From assembly GCA_963627215.1 (NCBI GenBank), contig CAVGAH010000072.1, positions 1 through 10,579 on the forward strand: 10,579 nucleotides of DNA, written 5' to 3'. The DNA comes from CAKQOE01 sp963627215. GTDB lineage: Bacteria > Bacillota > Clostridia > Peptostreptococcales > Anaerovoracaceae. A program made the translations under genes and the position numbers. This document shows, one piece after another, positions 5,427 to 10,579 of this stretch (positions are counted from its first letter, which is position 1; each line of letters starts with the position of its first letter). The notes beneath the pieces were generated by a model. The model was not told where the DNA came from. It did no database searches and saw nothing but the letters and a program-made list of their open reading frames with translations.

Positions 5427-7547
5427 TTATGCCTCTTTCTTCATGCCGGCAGCCTCGAGCGCAAATTTGCGTTCCAGTGCGTCTATTATGAGATCTGCCG
5501 TCTGCTCCCAGCCGAGAAGGCTGCTGTTGAGAAGAAGGTCTCTTGTATGTACGTCGCTGCGCTTCTTTCCTGTGATGTATTCGTGTCTCGCGTGCTGTGC
5601 TTTGTTGACTGATTCCCATTCGGTTCTGGCTGTGTTGATGTTCTTTATTCCCTTTTCACGCATGACCTCTGATATCTCATCTCTTTCAGGAGCGTATACG
5701 TACACGTTCAGTACATCGTTTCTGTCGCGAAGTATATAGTCGCTGCTTCGTCCGACGATCACGCACGATGACTTTTCAGCAAAATCATGTATCGTTCTGA
5801 ACTGAGCGTCTATAACACGGTTTGACAGGTTTGCGTAACGGACGCCGTAAGATGTATCGAATCCGTATCTTACGCCGATCTTAGTATCGGCTTCCTCGAC
5901 AAGTCCCTTGTCTACACCGATCTGCTCTACTACCTTATCGACAAGGTCGCGATTGTAATAGTCTATACCGAGATGATCTGCGACCATCTTTGCGATCTGC
6001 GGACCGCCGCTGCCGTACTCGCATCCGACTGTGATGACGAAATGCTTTTCAGGGTATTTCTGTCTGTCAGCAGAGGCAGTATCTGACTTTTCACTTGACG
6101 CTTTCGCTGCTTTCTTTTCAGGATCTTCTGCGACGATAAATATATCGCGTCCGAATTCTGCTCCGTACTTTTTCCTTGAGTATGCATAGAAGCAAGCTCC
6201 GAGGGCAAGCCATGTGCCTACTACTATCCATTCCTGCCATACGAGAGCTGCCGAGAATGAAGCAGGTATTATATATAACAGCGTCATGAACGCTGCCATC
6301 GCTACTGCCATTATTCCTACAAAGGTACCCGCCTTGACATTGTACGGTCTTTCCATTTCAGGCTTTTTCTTCCTTAATATGCAGAATGATATAGCTACGA
6401 ACATGTATGCGACAACGCATCCGAATGAAGCGGCATCAACGAGCCATACAAGCACGCCTCTTCCGAAGAACGGAGCTATGCAGCATGCGATACCACACAG
6501 TATAATAGCTGCTTCAGGTGTTTTGTGTTTGCCGAGCTTTCCGAACATAGCCGGGATCATAAGTGATTCGCCCATTGAGTATAGCGCACGGCTTCCACCC
6601 ATCAGGAATGAGTTCCATGATGTTATGATGCCGCACAGACCGCCTATTATGAGAACTTTACCCATAAGCGGTGAACCGAAGGCTATCTCTATCGCCTTTG
6701 CTGATACGAGGCCGTTCTGTGATGCCAATTCCTGCGCTATAGCGCTCTGCGGCATGATGTAGCATACTGCGAATATTATGAGCAGATACCATGCTACTGC
6801 AAGGAATATAGACAGGAGCATTATTTTTCCTATTTTTTTGTAAGCTACGTTTATTTCCTCTGCAGCCTGAGGTATAACATCAAAGCCTATGAACAGGAAC
6901 GGTGTCATGCAGGCTACTTTAAATACGCTGCCGAGAGTAGTTCCCGTGCCTGATTCCCACATCTGGCCTGATATATTTGATGCATCGCCGTTTACAGCTG
7001 AGCCTGCTACAAGAAGTATGCCTGCTACTGCAATAATGGCTGTAAGGACTGTCTGCAGCATGGCTGCAGTTTTGGCGCCCTTAAGATTTATATAGGTTAT
7101 AAGTATCGCAAAGCCTACGCCGAGCAGTATAGTTGTAAGATATATGTCTCTTCCTGCTATAGAATAAAGATATATCTGGTTAAAATCAGGAAAGAGATAC
7201 GTTATGACTGTAGGAAGCGCGGTCGCTTCAAAAGCTGCTGTCGCCACATATCCCAGTATTATCATCCATGTACAGACGAATGAGCCGGTCGCGCCCATCG
7301 CCCTGTAGCTGAATACGTGCTCGCCTCCGCACTGCGGCATGGCTGACGTGAGTTCAGCATATGTAAGCCCTACGAATATTACCATCAGGCCGCCGATCAG
7401 CATCGCTATGATGGAACCCATAAAGCCGGCAGTCGTTATCCAGTCTCCTGAGTTTATTACCCATCCCCAGCCGATCATAGCTCCGAACGCGATAACGAGT
7501 ATATCCCACGCGCCCATTACCTTATCAAACTTTGATTTCTGTTCCAT
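5427..7547 (-). CDS. APC-family amino-acid permease fused to a cytidylate-kinase-like domain
   Basis: A 706-residue protein in two parts. Residues 1-455 form an APC-superfamily transporter with about 12 hydrophobic segments. The first carries the family-type glycine-rich unwound helix (GAMIGWGWV, 22-30). A charged, Ala/Lys/Ser-rich linker (about 470-500) leads to a P-loop domain of the cytidylate-kinase-like type (about 501-697). Its motifs are ITVGCEYGSGGPQIAK (505-520), IVGRSSDYILRD (597-608) and a late EYITGKKRSD...LLLNSS block. The loop lacks the Walker-A GK[ST] lysine, as I recall for this family. The kinase would face the cytoplasm. One frame covers both parts with no stop between them, so it is a true fusion. 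GGAGG lies 8 bases before the start, partly within a small CCGGA/TCCGG hairpin after the aminotransferase stop. Between those two genes it probably imports their substrate; the kinase role is unknown. Confidence 0.9.
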   Translation of the reverse strand: MEQKSKFDKVMGAWDILVIAFGAMIGWGWVINSGDWITTAGFMGSIIAMLIGGLMVIFVGLTYAELTSAMPQCGGEHVFSYRAMGATGSFVCTWMIILGYVATAAFEATALPTVITYLFPDFNQIYLYSIAGRDIYLTTILLGVGFAILITYINLKGAKTAAMLQTVLTAIIAVAGILLVAGSAVNGDASNISGQMWESGTGTTLGSVFKVACMTPFLFIGFDVIPQAAEEINVAYKKIGKIMLLSIFLAVAWYLLIIFAVCYIMPQSAIAQELASQNGLVSAKAIEIAFGSPLMGKVLIIGGLCGIITSWNSFLMGGSRALYSMGESLMIPAMFGKLGKHKTPEAAIILCGIACCIAPFFGRGVLVWLVDAASFGCVVAYMFVAISFCILRKKKPEMERPYNVKAGTFVGIMAVAMAAFMTLLYIIPASFSAALVWQEWIVVGTWLALGACFYAYSRKKYGAEFGRDIFIVAEDPEKKAAKASSEKSDTASADRQKYPEKHFVITVGCEYGSGGPQIAKMVADHLGIDYYNRDLVDKVVEQIGVDKGLVEEADTKIGVRYGFDTSYGVRYANLSNRVIDAQFRTIHDFAEKSSCVIVGRSSDYILRDRNDVLNVYVYAPERDEISEVMREKGIKNINTARTEWESVNKAQHARHEYITGKKRSDVHTRDLLLNSSLLGWEQTADLIIDALERKFALEAAGMKKEA

Positions 7548-7584
7548 AGCCTTTTCCTCCGGAAGTTCTCAGCTCCGGCGCTTT

Positions 7585-8958
7585 TTAAGCATCCAGAGCT
7601 TCCTTCAGTGATTCCTCGAATATTTCAAGTCCTTTTTCCATCTGTTCGTCTGTCATCTTGAGCGGTGCAAGGAAGCGGATAACATTTCCTGCGGTACCGC
7701 AGTTTTCGAGAAGCAGCCCCTTCTGCATAGCGTTCTGTATGAGCTTTGATGCTATTTCAGTTGCAGGCTCCTTGCTCTTCTTATTCTTAACAAGTTCAAT
7801 ACCTATCATAGCGCCGAGACCTCTTACGTCCCCTACTACTTCGTATTTTTCCTTAAGCTCATTGTAGCGCTTCATCACTACGTCTCCGATATGTCTTGCC
7901 TTACCTGCATAATCGTCTCTCTTCATGATGTCCATGACTGCGAGAGCTGCTGCGCATGAAACAGGGTTTCCGCAGAATGTTCCTCCGATAGTACCTGCAG
8001 GAGCTGCATCCATGATTTCTGCTCTTGCTGTTATGGCTGATATTGGAAGACCTGCTCCGAGAGATTTTGCTGTAGCAATGATATCAGGGGCTGCACCTGC
8101 TTCTTTCCAGTACTCGGAAGCGAAGTATTTACCTGTTCTGCAGTTGCCGCACTGTACTTCATCGGCTATGAGCAGGATACCGTTGTCATCACAGATCTTT
8201 CTGACTGCTTTTATCCATTCTATCGGAGCCGGGATAAATCCGCCTTCACCCTGGAACGGTTCAACGATCATGCATGCGATCTCGCTTGCAGGAGCGCCTT
8301 CATCGAATATTCTTTCAAGCTCGTCTATGTAGTACTTTATAGCTTCTTTTTCACTGAGTCCTTCCGGTGCTCTGTACAGATAAGGATAAGGTGCGCGATA
8401 TATGCCTGAAGGGAAAGGTCCCATGCCGACTGCATATACCTTCTTTGCTGTCAGCGCCATCGTCAGGTTCGTTCTTCCGTGGAATGCGCCTGAGAAGCAG
8501 ATCACGCTGTTTCTCTTTGTGTATGCTTTTGCGATCTTTATAGCGTTCTCATCACATTCAGCGCCTGAGTTTGCGAAGTATGTCTTAAGCTTGTCACCCT
8601 TGCATGGCATTATTTCATTTAATCTTTCTGCAAGTGTTACATATCCGTCGTGTACGTATACATTGAATATAGTATGGAAATATTTTTCAGTCTGAGCTTT
8701 TACAGCTTCTATTACTTCAGGATCTGAATATCCGATGTTGAGCACGCCTACGCCTCCGACCCAGTCGAGGAATTTATTTCCGTCGAGGTCTTCAAACATT
8801 GCACCTGATCCCTGCTTTATGCATATAGGATATGTTTTGCCGCACAGCGCCTGAGGGATGGCATCATTTCTTCTGTTGAGAAGCTTTTCTGATTCAGGAC
8901 CCGGTACGTGAGCTGTAACGATCTCAGGAAGTGCTTTTGCTAATTCTGCTGTGTTCAT
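7585..8958 (-). CDS. Class III PLP aminotransferase, GABA (omega-amino acid) aminotransferase type
   Basis: A 457-residue fold-type I, class III aminotransferase. Motifs in order: NSGAECDENA (130-139, PLP phosphate region), FHGRTN (159-164), VEPFQGEGG (232-240), DEVQ (266-269, Asp pairs with the PLP nitrogen), Lys298 in TAKSLGAGLP as the Schiff-base lysine, and GTFCGNP (326-332). Arg162 and Glu233 sit where GABA aminotransferases keep the Arg/Glu pair that handles the gamma-amino donor and 2-oxoglutarate. It should convert GABA plus 2-oxoglutarate to succinate semialdehyde plus glutamate, or act on 5-aminovalerate. Taurine- and beta-alanine-type activity is a less likely alternative. AAGGAG, 9 bases before the ATG, fixes the start. 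It is first in the operon, 37 bases before the permease. DEVQCGNCRTG has two cysteines where DEVQTGFxRTG is usual. Confidence 0.88.
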   Translation of the reverse strand: MNTAELAKALPEIVTAHVPGPESEKLLNRRNDAIPQALCGKTYPICIKQGSGAMFEDLDGNKFLDWVGGVGVLNIGYSDPEVIEAVKAQTEKYFHTIFNVYVHDGYVTLAERLNEIMPCKGDKLKTYFANSGAECDENAIKIAKAYTKRNSVICFSGAFHGRTNLTMALTAKKVYAVGMGPFPSGIYRAPYPYLYRAPEGLSEKEAIKYYIDELERIFDEGAPASEIACMIVEPFQGEGGFIPAPIEWIKAVRKICDDNGILLIADEVQCGNCRTGKYFASEYWKEAGAAPDIIATAKSLGAGLPISAITARAEIMDAAPAGTIGGTFCGNPVSCAAALAVMDIMKRDDYAGKARHIGDVVMKRYNELKEKYEVVGDVRGLGAMIGIELVKNKKSKEPATEIASKLIQNAMQKGLLLENCGTAGNVIRFLAPLKMTDEQMEKGLEIFEESLKEALDA

Positions 8959-9004
8959 GATTCAATTCTCCTTTTCATAATTCCTTTTATTTTCATAGTT
9001 ATAC

Positions 9005-9060
9005 GACAAAAGGCGCCGGACTGAATTCTTTATCTGAATTCGTGATCCGACGCCTTTGTC
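9005..9060 (-). other. Long hairpin in the leader of the aminotransferase operon (possible attenuator or pucR-type terminator)
   Basis: On the minus strand GACAAAGGCG-T-CGGA...GAATTC pairs with GAATTC...TCCG-G-CGCC-TTTTGTC around a 7-base loop, with small internal mismatches. The 3' side runs into TTTTGTCGT, a poor T-tract. It sits 122 bases beyond the regulator stop codon, so it could terminate that gene. But it also lies downstream of the candidate operon promoter, so it would be part of the aminotransferase leader RNA. The plus-strand side also ends in a T-rich stretch. Confidence 0.6.
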
Positions 9061-9086
9061 TTTCATGATCATTTATTATGGTATGA

Positions 9087-9114
9087 ATTATACTATTTTT
9101 TATTTTGTATGCAA
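9087..9114 (-). promoter_or_regulatory. Candidate sigma-70-type promoter of the aminotransferase-permease-dehydrogenase operon
   Basis: On the minus strand TTGCAT (9114-9109), a 16-base spacer and a perfect TATAAT (9092-9087) lie in the AT-rich gap after the regulator gene. The start would be near 9080, giving a leader of about 120 bases before the aminotransferase ATG. Upstream of the -35 are small palindromes that could bind a regulator: CTGTACAG (9164-9171) and TGCA-CCA-TGCA (9140-9150). Confidence 0.5.
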
Positions 9115-9181
9115 TATTTCCGACAAACTATATTTTTTGTGCACCATGCATAAAAGCGACGATCTGTACAGAGACACTGTG

Positions 9182-10384
9182 CTACTTTCTCACGCTGTTT
9201 CTGTAATTTCTTATCATAAATGCTGATTTCAGGAGCATACAGCTGTTCAGATCATCAAATTCACGCCCCAGTGTCTCACGTATCTTATTTATACGATAAC
9301 TGAGTGTATTTCTGTGTATGAAAAGCGCCTCTGCAGTATCCTTTGCGCTGCAGCTGTGTTCAAGGTAGCTTTCAAGCGTCTCGCACAAATTACCGTTATT
9401 TATCTCGTCAGCATGTATGAGCCTGCCTATATACCGTTCGACATAATTATCCAGGAACCTTCCATCCTCTATCCTCGATATCAGCGTATAAAATCCCTGA
9501 TCCTCGAAAAAATATGCACCTTCTCCGTTATCTGAAAATTCAGCAGCTTTTATCGCGGCAGCGGCCTCGCGCCGGCTTATCCTCACATCCTCCAGATAAT
9601 CAACACTGCTTCCGACTCCTGCTTTTACTGTTATCCCGTATATTTTTTCAGCATTTTCAATAGTACTTCGTATTATGCTTCTAAGCTCGCTCCTGTCTGT
9701 CCTGTCTGTAGAGACGAGTGCCAGTACCGAGCCAGTCTGAGGAAGCATTATCGGCATTACGGCTGATGCTGCCGCAAACGCGGTTTCTATGATATTTTTG
9801 AGATCCTGACCTGTAGTCAGAGAGTCACCGTCATCATCATTTTTCGAAGCAAAAGTAAACTCCACGACACAAAAGCTTCCTGTAAGATCTATATTCAGAT
9901 ATCTCGCCTGCGCAAGCACGCTATCCCTGTTAAGATGTTCCGCATCAAGTATGGATGCAAATACCTGTTCCTCCATATTTTTATTATTTTCTTCCAGTAC
10001 GAGCCTCTTACACATTATCTGAGAAAGATCGATCAGCGGAAATCTCTCCATGAGTTCAAAAAGCGGCAGGCTGTGCATGTCGCAGTATCTTTCGAGCACA
10101 TCAGATATCTGCCCTTCGTTTATACCGAGCGCCGCTATGCCTGAATCGTTCATCCTGCCTATGAGGTCCATCAGTTTTTCTCTGTCATCTGTAACGTTCC
10201 TGTTTGTAAGTATGACAAATTCCCCACCGTGTATGTAGTTCTCCATGCGATACTCACTCTGCACGCACTGCAGGCAGTCAGCAAAATATATCCACCTTAT
10301 GCTGCGATTGAGCCCTGCCGCACCTGCCTTCAGCCGGATCACATCTGACAGCTCCGGCATCTGCATCATATCTTTGCAGTTCAT
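9182..10384 (-). CDS. PucR/CdaR-family transcriptional regulator
   Basis: A 400-residue protein with three parts. Residues 1-125 match the PucR N-terminal ligand-sensing domain (GLNRSIRWIYFADC, GGEFVILT). About 160-290 is a degenerate GGDEF-like CdaR domain. The C-terminal 70 residues hold the PucR-type helix-turn-helix with the characteristic FIHRNTLSYRINKI (355-368). The start at 10384 is the methionine that aligns with the domain. The frame runs on to 10504, but the extra 40 codons cross the promoter and an inverted repeat. The ribosome site is weak (CGGGG, about 10 bases away). Family knowledge: PucR/CdaR proteins usually activate nearby catabolic genes in response to substrate. Directly upstream of the operon on the same strand, it most likely controls aminotransferase and permease expression. 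It ends in TAG. Confidence 0.88.
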   Translation of the reverse strand: MNCKDMMQMPELSDVIRLKAGAAGLNRSIRWIYFADCLQCVQSEYRMENYIHGGEFVILTNRNVTDDREKLMDLIGRMNDSGIAALGINEGQISDVLERYCDMHSLPLFELMERFPLIDLSQIMCKRLVLEENNKNMEEQVFASILDAEHLNRDSVLAQARYLNIDLTGSFCVVEFTFASKNDDDGDSLTTGQDLKNIIETAFAAASAVMPIMLPQTGSVLALVSTDRTDRSELRSIIRSTIENAEKIYGITVKAGVGSSVDYLEDVRISRREAAAAIKAAEFSDNGEGAYFFEDQGFYTLISRIEDGRFLDNYVERYIGRLIHADEINNGNLCETLESYLEHSCSAKDTAEALFIHRNTLSYRINKIRETLGREFDDLNSCMLLKSAFMIRNYRNSVRK

Positions 10385-10432
10385 AATATCTACGCCCCGT
10401 TTCACAATAAATTTTATCAAATGGTCAAATAT

Positions 10433-10462
10433 ATTATACGAATAAGCGATGCATGCATACAA
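10433..10462 (-). promoter_or_regulatory. Candidate promoter of the PucR-type regulator gene
   Basis: On the minus strand TTGTAT (10462-10457), an 18-base spacer and a perfect TATAAT (10438-10433) would start transcription near 10426, about 40 bases before the ATG. The spacer contains the palindrome ATGCATGCAT, sharing GCATGC with both arms of the inverted repeat upstream. Confidence 0.45.
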
Positions 10463-10492
10463 GTATTTTGTGAGATGCGGCCGCAACAGGCA

Positions 10493-10546
10493 GCGACACT
10501 GCATGCCGACCGCCGTGTCCGTGTGGCAGCCTGCATGCAGTGTCGC
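10493..10546. repeat. Perfect 14-bp inverted repeat upstream of the PucR-type gene
   Basis: GCGACACTGCATGC (10493-10506) recurs inverted as GCATGCAGTGTCGC (10533-10546) around a 26-base GC-rich spacer. There is no T-run beside the stem on the minus strand. On the plus strand the stem is followed by AAATAGG and then TTTT, so it is a poor terminator in either direction. Its place upstream of the candidate promoter suits an operator pair or an element of the next gene beyond the window edge. From 10547 to the edge I see only AT-rich sequence. Confidence 0.7.
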
Positions 10547-10579
10547 AAATAGGTTTTAAAAAATTATGAAATATACTTG

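Noticed and set aside
153..8958. Complete taurine-isethionate (Tpa/SarD/IslA) pathway
   Set aside because: The GRE lacks the Cys-x-Glu motif of isethionate lyase, the dehydrogenase resembles the 4-hydroxybutyrate type, and the aminotransferase keeps GABA-type residues.
10567..10579. Possible start of a plus-strand gene at the right edge (ATGAAATATACTTG)
   Set aside because: Only four codons remain and the nearest AGG is too far for a convincing ribosome site.
1..10579. CRISPR array, tRNA, rRNA or insertion sequence
   Set aside because: No regularly spaced repeats, no tRNA-like cloverleaf or rRNA segments, and no transposase motifs were seen on either strand.

Overview
The window reads as chromosome of an anaerobic, moderate-GC bacterium, most likely a Clostridia-type Bacillota. 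The reasons are an oxygen-sensitive glycyl radical enzyme with its activase, an iron-dependent alcohol dehydrogenase of the clostridial 4-hydroxybutyrate dehydrogenase type, strong AAGGAG/GGAGG ribosome binding sites, and short hairpin-plus-T terminators. Genus cannot be read from the sequence alone.

Left block (1-3544). On the minus strand lies a 786-residue glycyl radical enzyme (GRE) of the PFL2/diol-dehydratase-like group. It is followed, with overlapping stop and start codons, by the first 53 codons of its radical-SAM activating enzyme, which is cut by the window edge. A LysR-type regulator is divergent from the GRE across a 155-bp intergenic region and probably controls it. The GRE has Cys428 and Gly761, but carries Gln430 (GCVQP) where most C-X-cleaving members have Glu (GCVEP). 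Its substrate is therefore open.

Middle (3545-4294). This is a mostly non-coding convergent region. It holds a strong bidirectional terminator after lysR, a small gene for a 58-residue single-pass membrane protein on the minus strand, and the terminator of the operon to its right.

Right block (4295-10579), all on the minus strand. A PucR/CdaR-type regulator is followed by a three-gene operon: a class III aminotransferase of the GABA aminotransferase type, an APC-family amino-acid permease fused at its C-terminus to a cytidylate-kinase-like P-loop domain, and an iron-containing 4-hydroxybutyrate dehydrogenase homologue. The simplest reading is uptake of an omega-amino acid (GABA, or 5-aminovalerate from Stickland proline reduction), transamination to the semialdehyde, and reduction to the omega-hydroxy acid. 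The CoA-transferase and dehydratase that would complete the classical clostridial pathway are not in the window.

Most unusual points: the GCVQP active site of the GRE, the permease-kinase fusion in a catabolic operon, a strong hairpin (with a short ORF running through it) between the operon promoter and the aminotransferase start, and a perfect 14-bp inverted repeat upstream of the pucR-type gene.
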